A stretch of DNA of 64,000 nt from Patiria pectinifera (taxonomy: Eukaryota; Echinodermata; Asteroidea; Valvatida; Asterinidae). The notes under the pieces are model-generated. The model was not told where the DNA came from and did not search any database. It worked only from the letters and a program-made list of their open reading frames with translations. The stretch covers positions 30,245,366 through 30,309,365 of the forward strand of contig CM057135.1 in the NCBI GenBank assembly GCA_029964075.1, given 5' to 3'. The translations under genes were made by a program, and so were the position numbers. Position 1 is the stretch's first letter. Every line of letters starts with the position of its first letter. Shown here one piece after another: positions 48,371-60,268 of this stretch.

Positions 48371-51300
48371 GATTTTTGTAAAATACAGGACACCACAAAC
48401 CTCACGGAGAATGGTGGTTTCTTTTAAAAATATTCATTAGTAAATGATGATACTTCAAAGTTCCCAGAATTGAATCCTGTTTAACAATTTTTTTGTTCAT
48501 CTAAACCTCACACATTTTTTCCCCATGATTTTTAAAATTATGAGAACTTAAGCCTGGATCATATTTGCATAAATTTGTAGTCCCGAAGTAAATATTCTCA
48601 AATCCCCTATTTCCTGTGATTTTATGAAGTACATGTACGTGCAATGACAAATTTATGGAGATCTGCTATGTTTATTTTCTGATCACAGGATGACTAAGCC
48701 ATGCGAATGCTGTCCAACTCAGTGCCTTAGCGGAAAGGTCACTCTGTGCATAAAGAATCCAAAACCAATGAGGATTATCAATAAGAAGCACACAACTATC
48801 TTAATTGTACATGTACGTCTTGATGTTGTGTTTGATTTGAGACAAATTTCATTTTCGATGAGTGTGAATTTTCATAATGGTTCATTATTTGACTTGTTAC
48901 ATAGGGGCATTCAAGGGCATTGCTAATGAAAACTCAATAAATTTGTATAAACATGTCCATAATAAATTTATAATAGTTTATTTCAATTGTTCACATTTTC
49001 TTCATGTTTCAACTTAATTTTCAAAAATACTAGCAAGAAGACGCACTACCCTTCTTTAATACTTTTTTTCTCAAACCCTTGCCAGGAAGATCATGAATAA
49101 ATTACCACAGGTGGAGCAGTCCATTTGACAGACAGGGGGGTCGATTGCTGAGGGGAAGTTTCATTTCCACGAAACACTTAAAGTGCAAATACATGTATGC
49201 CCCTTAAAGGGAAAATATAACATTTGCAAACATCGAAAAATAAAACTACCAAGTTTTTACGAAATACCTTACTAGGATGTTGGTAAATGACAGTCTAAAG
49301 CATTCTGTAAAATTATGGCACCTGGTGTGAAGTCATTTTCAAAAAAATGGTATTTTTGTATACATTTCCAATGGTGGTCGGCCGACCATCGTTGGAAAAA
49401 TCTAACTATTTTTCAACAACTGCTCCATTTTTACCATTTGTTTCAGTCCAAATTGTGTTTGCTATTGGTTACATGTTCATGAACGGGTGCAGGTCAGCTA
49501 GACTGGTTCCCTTACCTTACAATTTTCCGGCATCTATAAATTGCTCCGTTTCATTTTTAGTGGAGTCAGGGAACCAGACTACTTGAACATTTTTGTTTAT
49601 CTTGGTTTTTCCAGCATTTTCGGACACAAAACTTCAAACATGTCAGTGTAACAATATTTTGTTCTATTATACTAACCCCTCAATTAGTTCATTTCTGAAA
49701 ATTACAGCGAAAGCCAATGATGTACATTCCCTTTAACAACATAAATTTATAATAAAGCCCGTGAACAGTTACATTCATTTCTTAATTCTCTGTTGGCTTT
49801 CCACCTTGAGCAAATTGGTTGCAGTCCCGTAATGTGGCTTTCTGTTAGTATTTGGCACGTGGTTCGATGCCCAAATCTGCAACTCAATGAAAAAGAATAA
49901 AAAAAATTATAGTTGCAAATGTATCACTAATGAACCCAATCCTTCCACGTGACATGTTCACACATGGTCCCAGGACCGGGGAGAAGATGAAATATTAATG
50001 AAAGTATAAAACTGCCTCGGGCCAAACTCGTTACGTTCCCGAGTAATCAAGAAGCTTCGGAATTTCCTTGCAATAACAATCTACTCCGTCAGCATGCGCG
50101 GAGGTGTGAATAAGTTGGGAATTTGTCCTAATTCCAATTTTGGTGCACATTTATGGATTTTGAAAATACTAAAAACAGTACAAATTGTGATGAATTATTT
50201 ATTGCACATACATGAACATGCCTTTTCATTTAATTGAAAGGTAGTGGTCTGCAAATGTTCTCTAAAATTTAAGACACTTATTCGAACTCTTAGTAAAAAA
50301 GTGTTTTAATGCGTAGTTATGTTTTTTCATCATCAATGTAAAAGATACAAGATTTTATGCATGGATGTTATCCATACTATGGTATGAACAAATGCAAGTA
50401 CATGTATGTAGCAAAACTACATCATGTATAGTTATACCGTTATGAAATAAATTAATTGATCCTTTTAAACCAGTCCCAAGAAAATTTGCATATTCTAAAA
50501 ATCAATCTTATCAATACTGTGTTTAACATGTTTTAATGCAATACATATTAAGGCTCCCAAAATCCATATCATCACTTTCTAAAACCCGCCCTCATTATAA
50601 CATTTACATAATGAATCCTTACCTTATTTGCTGAAAACATTCAAGTTAATGAGCACAGTGAACGAAAGTGTCCGAAGCCCCATAACAATAGACGTTTATC
50701 GACATGTCACTAAGTGCCGTCTGCCTCGGCAACAAAAGGCCCCCGTTATTTCACAGGACGGTTTAATTACTTTGATAATTGGACAGACATTGATTTAGGT
50801 TTCTATGCACTCAAAAAAGAAACCGTCGCTTTCGTGGGAAGATTCACTGTTCATAAAATGACTGTGGGCATTTTTAATTACAGCGGGGCTTAAGGCGAAA
50901 AAAAAATCTGCTTGGGAAATTCACGAGGGGGTGACTTTAATTTGGTTAGTCAATACAAGGTTTGGCTAAAAGTAATAATGTATTACGTTTGTTTTTAAAA
51001 ATGTATATCAGGGCTTGTACAGCTGGTTTTAGTCAAGAGACAATTTTGCTCGATGATGTTATCTGCTTGAATTTCAGAAGAAAACAAAATGTACTTCTTG
51101 ACAATTTTTATTTTCCAAACAGCTGCAGGGATCTGACATTTTAAGTGGAATTTGTTTAAAATTTTGTGAAAGAATACAGCAATGAGACTCCCTGAATTGA
51201 CCCAGAAATGATATTTCAAAATATTTTGTTTACTATTGATTCGTTTCAAAATTTTAAACGGCCGATTTCAAAATTTCAAAATTTAGTTTTCAAAATGCAC

Positions 51301-51443
51301 CTATTCTATTTCAAAACTTCTTTTGCAGATTTGTCACTGCACGTATGAATATTCAAATATAAATATGTACAGCCCCACCTCTGTACCCGAAACTCTGCTC
51401 ATATAGATCATGTACACATAACTTGTTGAGAAATGAAAACATA

Positions 51444-51535
51444 GGGCTCGATAACTCAGTTTATAGAGTATTTAAATTGTAATCCAATGGTCTCAAAGTA
51501 AAAAAAACCAACCCAGTTCGTTTATTTGTTTAACT
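51444..51535 (+). mobile_element. tRNA-like SINE head in array unit 1
   Basis: GGGCTCGATAACTCAGTTTA (box A region) and TAATCCAATGGTCTCAAAG (degenerate box B) precede CCCAGTTCGTTTATTTG. It is the most diverged of the four heads. Confidence 0.5.
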
Positions 51536-52333
51536 TCAAAGCTTACTCTTTTAGAATTCTGATTAAATAAGTATTTGTTCTTAACCACGTACTGTCTTAT
51601 AAAATCTGGCATAGTCTACCATAGAGCTGGGTCCTTGCTGTACAGTCTTGCTAATACAGCCAAAATCAAACACCAAGATTTACTTGTAAGCAACCTTGTA
51701 CACCTAATAACACACCTGACTACCTCGTTAAAATATATTATTCTAATTTTCTAATTAACTAATAGGCTGTTTAGCATACATGTACACTGTACCATGTAGA
51801 AACAACCATAGAAAAATTGAGCATAACTTTTAAAGTCAGCTGTCAATCATTGCAGATAATTTGCCTGCATCGACAAAATGCCTTACATACAACACAAAAG
51901 CTACAGTTTCGACCAACAATTCACATAAAAAGGTCCCTATTCGAGCCAATTATAGTGAAACCTCATTTAAAGATAACTACGTATGATATTTTGGACACAC
52001 TGGAGTACCAAATTCAAAACAAAAGAATGGCTTTATTGGATGAGAGTTGAAAAATCATGGTTATTGTAAGAGTAAATGGTAACATACTTACACTGAATAT
52101 TCAAATATATGTAAATATAGCCCCGCCCATTCTACAATGTAGCAGAGCACTGCTGCACTGCTTGTGCGTTTGTTTCGATTATGTAACTATTTTATTTCAA
52201 AATTTCTTTTGCAGATTTGTCACTGTACATGTACATGACATTTCCATGTGAATATTCAAATAAACATGTGAACATAAAAGTAAACACAATCAAGTAACTT
52301 GTAATTCATGTTACATTGAAAAATGCAAACATA

Positions 52334-52430
52334 GGGCTCGATAGCTCAGTTAATAGAGCACTAGAATAATAATCCGAAGGTCTCATGTTAAAAACCCCTC
52401 CCCAGTTCATTTATTTGTTCAATTTCAAGA
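52334..52430 (+). mobile_element. tRNA-like SINE head in array unit 2
   Basis: GGGCTCGATAGCTCAGTTAA, then TAGAGCAC, fits a Pol III box A. GGTCTCATGTTAAAAACCCC occupies the box B position. The uninterrupted GTTAATAGAGC shows the empty target for the insertion in unit 3. Confidence 0.6.
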
Positions 52431-52624
52431 CATACACTTTCATAATTCTGATAATTAGTATTTTTTCTTAGCAACATTGTCTTTTCTTATCTGGCATAGT
52501 CTACCATAGAGCTGGGTCTTTGCTCTATGGACATTGTAATATGGCCAAAATCAAACATCAAGACTTTCGTTTTGGTAGCCTTGTACATCTCATCTAAACA
52601 CACTCAACTACTTCATTAATAACC

Positions 52625-53046
52625 CCCTAGGCCCTTGTTGCTTACAACCATCCTCAATCCTCCAAAATCCTCCAAAATTCTGCAACTCCGCCTAAATTTT
52701 TCAAAATTGTCAGACAGTCCTGCCTCAAAATGCATTCATCCTCAATCCTCCAAAATCCTCCTCATCCCAAAACTTTGCACTCGTGTTTAATTGAAGGATA
52801 ACCAACGCCAAATCCTTCAAAATCATCAGACAGTCCTGCCTCAAAATGCATTCATCCTCAATCCTCCAAAATCCTCTTGTGCTTCAATCACCATTCATGC
52901 TCAATCTTCCAAAATCCTCATGTGCTTCAATCACCATTCATCCTCAATCCTCCAGAATCCTCATTCGATTCAATCACCATTCATCCTCAATCCTCTAGAA
53001 TCCTCCAAAACCACCAGGAGGATTTTGGAGGAGTGAGGTGGGTTAG
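52625..53046. repeat. CTCC-rich minisatellite inside array unit 2
   Basis: Variants of TCATCCTCAATCCTCCAAAA, TCCTC repeat many times. A longer module beginning CAGACAGTCCTGCCTCAAAA occurs twice, about 117 bp apart. The right end carries the motif in reverse complement (GAGGATTTTGGAGGA, 53018-53032), so 53001-53010 and 53023-53032 can form a hairpin. Confidence 0.9.
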
Positions 53047-53652
53047 GGTTAAAATTAATTATTCTAATTTCCTTTTAATTGACTAGAAGGTTGTTTGGCA
53101 TACACGTACAATGTATCATGTAGAAACAACCATAGAAAAATTGAGCATAACTTTTGAAGAAGTCAGCTGTCGAATGGTGACAGATAGAGTTGCCTTTATC
53201 AAAAAAATATCCGTGCATACAACACACAAGCTACAGCTTCGAACAACAACTCACATAAAAAAAGGTCCCTATACTCGCAAAATATACTAAAATCTCATTT
53301 AAAGATAATTACGTATGATATTTTGGACACACTGGAGTAGTAAATTCAAAAGAAAAGAATGGCTTTATCGATGTCAGTTGAAAAATCATGGTTATTGTAA
53401 GAGCAAATGGTAAAACATACTTGCACTGAATATTCAAATATATGTAAATATAGCCCCGCCCATTCTACAATGTAGCAGAGCACTGCTGCACTGCTTGTGA
53501 GTTTGTTTTGATTATGTAACTATTCTATTTCAAAATTTCTTTTGCAGATTTGTCACTGTACATGTACATGACATTTCCATATGAATATTCAAATAAACAT
53601 AAAACACATCAAATAGCTTGTAATTCATGTAACATTGAAAAAAGCAAACATA

Positions 53653-54110
53653 GGGCTCGATAGCTCAGTTAAGGCCAAAAAAAAAAATAAGTCGGTCTCT
53701 GGTCAGCGCGCGCGTCGATTTTAATCATGCGCGTCAATCTTCTTTTTTTTTCAAAATGTTCCGCGGTAGCACCAACAGCGCCCTCTATTTCCGCACCTCC
53801 TCATTTTTTTTTTAGCAAAGAGCACCAAGGAATGGGGAATTGTACCAAGGCAAATGATCGAAAGCACCAAGGCAAATTATGGAGGACACCAATGTACATG
53901 AGGACACCAAAAAAGCAAAATAGTACCCCACTTTATCTGTACAATCCAAGCTTGAAGAAAAAAAAAAAGCGAAAAAAAAAAAAAGCCGCGTGGCCGCTTC
54001 AATTCCGGAACTTTGGTCTGACCAGAGACCGAATGTCTTTTTTTTGGTGGCCTAATAGAGCACAAGAATAGTAATCCGAATGTCTCATGTTAAAAACCCC
54101 ACCCCAGTTC
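53653..54110 (+). mobile_element. tRNA-like SINE head in array unit 3, split by a MITE
   Basis: GGGCTCGATAGCTCAGTTAA (53653-53672) is cut by the element 53673-54052 and resumes TAATAGAGCACAAGAATAGT (54053 onward). Comparison with 52334 shows that only TAA is duplicated. Confidence 0.8.
53673..54052. mobile_element. PIF/Harbinger-like MITE family E, copy 2
   Basis: This 380-bp element is collinear with 11986-12364. It begins GGCCAAAAAAAAAAATAAGT, continues CGGTCTCTGGTCAG and ends CTGACCAGAGACCG...GGCC. The 3-bp TAA target duplication (53670-53672 and 54053-54055) is proven by the unfilled site in neighbouring array units. The interior has AGCACCAAGG repeats and CAGCGCCCTCTATTTCCGCA. There is no transposase. 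Confidence 0.93.
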
Positions 54111-54190
54111 ATTTATTTGTTTAATTTCAAAACATACACTTTCATAATTCAAGACATACACTTTCATAATTCTGATAATTAGTATTTTAG

Positions 54191-54230
54191 CTTTAGTATC
54201 TCCACCATGCAAAGCCTCAAATCTTACTTA
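54191..54230 (+). repeat. Fragment of the retroelement-tail repeat
   Basis: TTTAGTATCTCCACCATGCA and AAGCCTCAAATCTTACTTA match the end of the repeat at 11690-11852. It is present only in array unit 3, so it inserted after the array formed or was lost from the others. Confidence 0.5.
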
Positions 54231-54957
54231 TTTTAGCTTGGCCACATTGTCTTTTCTTATCTGGCATAGAGCTGGGTTTTTACTTTATGGACTTCTAATA
54301 TGGCCAAAATCAAACATCAAGACTTTCATTTTGGAAGCCTTGTACATCTAAAAGCACACTCAATTACTTCATTTATATTAATTATCATCAATTTCTTTTA
54401 ATTAACTAATAGGTTGTTTAGCATACACGTACATTGTACCATGTAGAAACAACCATAGAAAAATTGAGCATAACTTTTGAACAAGTCAGCTATCAATCAT
54501 TGCAAATATAATTGCCTTTATCAATGAAAATCCTTACATACAACACAAAAGCTACAGTTTCGACCAACAATTCACATAAAAACGTCTCTATTCTCACAAA
54601 AAAATACTAAAATTTCATTTAAAGATAATTAAGTATAATATTTTGGACACACTGGAGTACCAATTTCAAAAAAAAAAAAATGGCCTTATTGATGACAGTT
54701 GAAACATCATGGTTATTGTAAGAGTAAATGTATAACATACTTACACTGAATATTCAAATATATGTAAATATAGCCCCGCCCATTCTACAATGTAGCAGAG
54801 CATATGGATTATGTAATTATTCTATTTCAAAATTTCTTTTGCAGATTTGTCACTGTACATGTACATGACATTTCCATATGAATATTCAAATAAACATGTG
54901 AACATAAAACACAATCAAATAGCTTGTAATTCATGTAAAATTGAAAAATGCAAACAT

Positions 54958-55040
54958 ACGGCTTGATAGCTCAGTTAATAGAGCACTAGAATAGTAATCT
55001 GAATGTCTCATTTTTTTAAAAACCCACCCCAGTTCATTTA
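54958..55040 (+). mobile_element. tRNA-like SINE head in array unit 4
   Basis: GGCTTGATAGCTCAGTTAAT, then AGAGCAC, matches the head in unit 2. The box B region is interrupted by a short T/A run. Confidence 0.5.
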
Positions 55041-55680
55041 TTTGTTCAATTACAAGACATACACTTTTTAATTCTGATACTTATTATTATAGCTTAGCAA
55101 CATTGTCTTTTCTTATCTGGCATAGTCTACCATAGAGCTGGGTCTTTGCTCTATGGGCTTTGTAATACGGCCAAATCAAACATCATGATTTTCGTTTTGG
55201 TAGCCTTGTACATCTAAAAGCACACTCAATTACTTCATTAAAATTAATTGTTCTAATTTTCTTTTAATTAACTAGAAGGTTGTTTAGCATACACGTACAC
55301 TGTACCATGTATAAACAACCATAGAAAAATTGTTTATAACTTCACAAGAAGTCAGCTTTTTAGTGGTGACAAATATAGTTGCCTTTATCGATGAAAATCC
55401 TTACATACAACACAAAAGCTACAGTTTCGATCAACAACTCACATAAATAAGGTCCCTATACTCGCAAAATATACTAAAATCTCATTTAAAGATAATTACG
55501 AATAATATTTTGGACACACTGGAGTATTAAATTCAAAAGAAAAGAGTGGCTTTATCGATGACAGTTGAAAAATCATGGTTATTGTAAGAGCAAATGGTAA
55601 AACATACTTGCACTGAATATTCAAATATATGTAAATATAGCCCCGCCCACTCTAGCAGAGCACCACTGCACTGCTTGTCA

Positions 55681-58600
55681 ATGTGTGACACGTCACTGTA
55701 CTGCATGCTGACTGAATGTTATTTTTCACGTAGGGATTTTTCTTCCTTTTTGGCTTAACATTGGGGGGGGGGGGGGGCCCATGGCCAGACACTGAGGCTG
55801 GATGAGTAACAAGGCCTCCGTGATGTAATTTATCATCTGAATGCAAGATATTGAACTTAAAGATTCCGTTGCCAATAGCCCTATGAATCACTGGGAATTG
55901 CGCGTCACGTTTCAATACCAAATCAATATGCAATCATGGAGATGTATGTCTCGGCATGCAATATCTGAAAAACAAACACGAGACGATCTATGTACTTACT
56001 CTCAAAGACGACGACAGAAAAAAAAATCAATTTTCCTGTGTTACCAGTTATGCCCTATGTATATGAATGGAAACCGAAACTCCGGCTCTAGGTTAAAAAA
56101 AAATATCAATTTCATCAAAACAAATAAATTATTTCGAGACAAGTAAAAACAAATCACTCTGTGCTCATACTTATGTATGCATGGCAAGTCAATAAAACAG
56201 TGACTAATACCATCATGTATTGAGTTAATTATTGCAGCAAAACAAATTAGGACATGGGCCCAAGTAAAAAATTGTTAAATGCAATCCTTACAAATGTACC
56301 TTTGTGTCCCCTTTAAGTTTATTTTTAGTTTTCATTTTTGCTATTTTCAAGGGTATTTTGGTGCCTTTTTTTTATGATGATGCCAATTTCCATATTCATG
56401 AGCAAAAGTGTGATGTCATTTTAGGCAGAAACCTCATTGTTATAGCACCAAAAGTTGCCAGAGTTTTGGATATTTTATCCTTGTACATTTTCGTGGTATA
56501 GCGATTGCTGTTGTTTCAATACATGACAGAAGTCAAAGAAAAAATGTTTCTCACAAATGTTTTGAATGAGCAATTTTGTGGGTTCACAATTTGAACAGAG
56601 AGCCCCTAAACTGAAAAGTGCGTTCCTAAAATGACATCACAGCAAGATGGCAAGTGCGCCCTCAGTTGTCAGGAAAAGCATAGAAATGTTTAAAGAAGTG
56701 CACACAAAAGGGATGTCAAATAGTTTTCACACATTTAAGAGTCCAGTAGAAAGTTGCATATAAAATACGTTCCCAAGTAATGATCCCTTTATTTTTTTTA
56801 TTTCATCACATTATTACCAAGTCTGCAAATAAGATGTTCTGTACAATACATTTGTTTGACTGAAATTTGATGCTTATGTTCCTTTAAAAAAAGCAAATGC
56901 TCTATAATATTTTACTTCTGCATTATTTGCCGTTCCTAAGCCTGTAAATTCAGTCAGAGGCTGGGCCACTTAAATTACATAAATAGAGTGCTGTCAAACT
57001 ACATGTGATAACCTCTCTACATCTTTGACCCTGAAAAAAAAACTAACTTTGTCTAAGAAAAAGGCGTGTTTTTGCAGTTTATATCCTCTGGGTATGTTCT
57101 CCATTTAAATGCATGCCATTTTATTGCCCCCAAAAAATTTTCAAGTAAAAAGTATGTCTCCAAGGATTTTGTGTTTTTCCCCCCCGATTGATGGAGTTCA
57201 CAATCATTAACACATTCTCCACCTTCTGTCGATTTATCATCCCATAAACTGGTTCCCGTAAGAATTTGTCTTTGTCGTTTCTTGCATCACTCCATCAGGA
57301 AATTGCTCATTAGACCTACAGCAGTGCTGTCTTGAATTAAAATGTCTTGCATAATCAACCTACTTTCATTTATTAGGAGCACATGAATAAAGATGTTGGT
57401 CTATTCATCCTTGGACAAGGGCCTTCCCCCCAGGCTACATGTAGCGTTTGCGGATTTGGGGACAGTGAAATGTGAGCATGGCTCTCTGGCTGATCAGTCT
57501 AGAAATCCATTCACAAGGAACTGCAAAGGATGATGGGATGACGGGTGTGAGATGGCAATGATTAAAGGGAAAGTCTTGCTGTCATTTGTTTCTCTTTGTT
57601 CATTTTTTTGCAAAGGCGGTTAAAAGTACACATGCTCCAGGCTAGGCATGAAATTCTAACTTACAAGTCAAATGTTTGAACAGATATACTCAAAACGTTT
57701 ACTAAAGTATTATTTTCTCAATCGATAACTAGGGGCATATGGCATGAGATCAGAGGTACTTGAGTGACACGTTTTCCATATCATATATTTTTGTTTATTA
57801 AAACACTGGCAATACAATCCAAGCAGCAAAACATTTTTATTCAAAGTACTTTTATTTTTTTAAACATGATATTACACAAGTTATTATAAATCCTCCCTCT
57901 CTGGTCACAAATTCAGCTACGCCACCACAGCAGTCAAAATCAATCAAGTGACTGTTTTTAGCAGTCAGCATTCCATTGTTAATTTGATAAAGCATGAAGG
58001 TGAGTGATATGCCAGCTGTACATGTACCTACCAGTTACCTCTTTTGACTGTTGATGAAATTTGACAAGTCGTAGCGTTTACACGAAAGTGGAATAAATTT
58101 CTGACTGTCTGTGACTGATCAAACAATAGGAATGTTTTCAATACAGGTCTTGTGCAATGAGTGTCTTGAGTGATTCATCAAATGAAAGCACGAATTATGA
58201 AATTACAAACTATTTGGGTGTGTGCATTCCTACATTTGTATCCCACCACCCCCCTCCCCCCAAAAAATTGACAGCAGTTTCTTCAATAATAATATAGTGC
58301 AGTAAGGTCACAACCATACACGCTTGTAATTTACAATAAATGTTCACATCTACCGCTACTAAACACAATGGCATAGCAATTACACTATTTTGATGGTATG
58401 AACCCAAAAGTGCAAGTATCATTGAGCAATTGCCACACGTCACGACGCACCTAGATATAATACACCTCTTCAACTAATTGCCCGCTCTTTGTAACCAATT
58501 GTTCAGAAAACCAAAAGGCAATTGTAATTTGTCAGCAGCATGTAAGACTGATTAATGACATGTGCGTGATAGAGGATGATAAATGACTCAATCTAGAGTT

Positions 58601-60052
58601 AAACAATTTTTATTTTCAATGGGAAAATAATCAACAGGACCTGCAACAATGACGTATGCGTACATTATGTATAATTTGATAAATGGGGAAAACATTCTCA
58701 AAAGATTTACGTCTGCACTAAGGACGGCACAATTATTCCTAGTCCGAAAAATGTGAGACTCTCGATGATGTGTACAGAGTCCAAAAAAAAAATGCAACAC
58801 ATAAAATAGACATATGAACAACCAGTCCAATACATGTACCTCTTTACTACTTCATCTGACGATTGCGTCAAAAGAAAATATCTGGTACGCGGTCTCTACT
58901 TTAACTACATACTCTATATCTCCATGGTCGGCTACCAGACCATTAAAGGGTCAATCTTTTCAAACAGTTGGGCATGTACTAGTCTAGTCTTACTCTTAAA
59001 GGCTTCAAATTAAAATAACTTGGCTTGATTCATGCAGTACATTGTATTAGGCCGAGTGACAAAATAAAACAGTTCCTTGTTTTGGCATTTTGGAAAAATG
59101 CAGGAGGCGTTCCCCCCCCCCCCCCCTTGGAGATGACAGATTTTCCATCATTGCGGATGGATTTTTCCATTTTCTCAACTCTTTTGATAAAAAATTGTGT
59201 CTAAAGGAACTGTCACCCCTTTCTACATAGCTTAAATTTTGTGGGAAACAAATAAAAAGACAATATTTTCATGTATGAATAAAAATATTATTTTTTTTTA
59301 AAGGGCAGGGGAAAAAAGGAAGCAGTGGTTGATGAGGAACTGGTTTATTTTTTTTCTTGGCCTTAGTGGAAAAAAAAGACAAAATGAATCAATTTTTTTT
59401 AGGATAAAACTCGAAACTAGCACAACTTTAAATAAACCACAACTTTAGAATAAAATTATAACTATCATTATAATTTGAAAAACAAAAATTACTAGAAATA
59501 CATTTCCCGATTGCGTAGTTTAGGGCCCTTATTTATTTTCAATCAAATTAGAGTGAGGGGTGTTTTTCATCATTCCACAATGATATTTTTAAAGCAGACT
59601 TCAGAAAGAATGTAGCATCCAGACACAACTTCCATGGTTGTGTACAAAGTCTACATGTATGAGAGTCAAGTGCATTTCCAAAATATTTCCAAACAACATC
59701 TAAAATGTTTCTCATCCCAGATTCATGTTGTTTCAAAAGAAAGAGTTTTGTTAGCAATGAATGATCGATCATCACTGAGATCAAATTTGATGGAAAAAAC
59801 GTGGCATCAGGATGTAACATTCTTTCCCAGACTTCTCTTCTTAATTCAAATGAAACAGTTTCTTGTGATAGAAAAAAATGATTTTCTTGCATGTTTTATG
59901 GTTAGTGCCATGAGAATCAACGCATTTTGCTTATTCACTGCGTCACGGTGATCACCATCTTTATTTCTGTTTTGCGTTTTGTCGTCTTCATTGTTGCTTT
60001 ACCCCAAAATTTCCCTAAAAAAAACAACCTGCCCTCTATCTACAGCAAACCT
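55681..60052. other. Intergenic DNA, no gene recognised
   Basis: This is AT-rich sequence with poly-G, poly-C and poly-T tracts. The longest frames (for example around 59548-59951 on both strands) have no family resemblance. That area has weak inverted words (GAATGTAGCATCC near 59609 and GGATGTAACATTC near 59811) that hint at another decayed foldback element. Confidence 0.45.
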
Positions 60053-60268
60053 GGAAAGATTCCCATAACTGGCCATCACTTTTCACCCTGTGCACAAACC
60101 GTATAACTATGAAACTGGTCTGAAAATTTCTACGTGTTTTCTCAGTAAATACTTCAATATTTTCCCTGCTAAATTAGACTTTTTAATTTTCTGATGGCTG
60201 ATACTAGTCATCTAGTGATAGGTCATTGAAGGGAAAAATTAGTGATGGCCAGATATGGGAATCTTTCC
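60053..60268. mobile_element. MITE family A, copy 2
   Basis: GGAAAGATTCCCATAACTGG, then CCATCAC, and its reverse complement at the right end (GTGATGGCCAGATATGGGAA, TCTTTCC) form 27-bp terminal inverted repeats with one mismatch. The interior matches 1085-1283. The target duplication is unclear. Confidence 0.85.

Larger units (their letters stand above)
47421..51300. other. Intergenic DNA upstream of Fe65
   Basis: No gene is recognised. It contains the 169-bp tandem duplication (47850-48190), a SINE fragment (48296-48370) and a GC-richer island at about 50640-50930 that might be regulatory. The remaining frames are short and show no family resemblance. Confidence 0.5.
51301..55680. repeat. 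Tandem array of four units, base length about 0.88 kb
   Basis: Units begin at about 51301, 52187, 53520 and 54827, each with CTATTTCAAAA.TTCTTTTGC, AGATTTGTCACTG. The order inside is: SINE-like head, ATTTATTTGTTCAA, a CCATAGAGCTGGG stem-loop, a GGTTGTTTAGCATACA block, ATTTTGGACACACTGGAGTA, and TATAGCCCCGCCCA. Unit 2 is enlarged by a CTCC-rich minisatellite and unit 3 by a 380-bp MITE plus a small duplication. Unit 4 stops at CACTGCTTGT near 55679. There is no coding frame. This is a segmental tandem duplication or young satellite. Confidence 0.9.

Noticed and set aside
49795-49900. tRNA-like or SINE-like words (GTGGTTCGATGCCC)
   Set aside because: Only a box B-like word is present; no box A at the right spacing and no shared tail with the other SINEs.
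52625-53046. CRISPR-like array because of regularly repeated units
   Set aside because: Repeats are degenerate, contiguous and not separated by unique spacers of constant length, and the DNA is eukaryotic. It is a minisatellite.
53033-53052. Telomere-like GGGTTAGGGTTA as a telomeric insertion
   Set aside because: Only two units are present at the edge of a minisatellite; too short to claim telomeric origin.
59548-59951. Overlapping 105-114 codon frames on opposite strands
   Set aside because: No family resemblance; both strands open together and weak inverted repeats suggest a decayed element rather than a gene.
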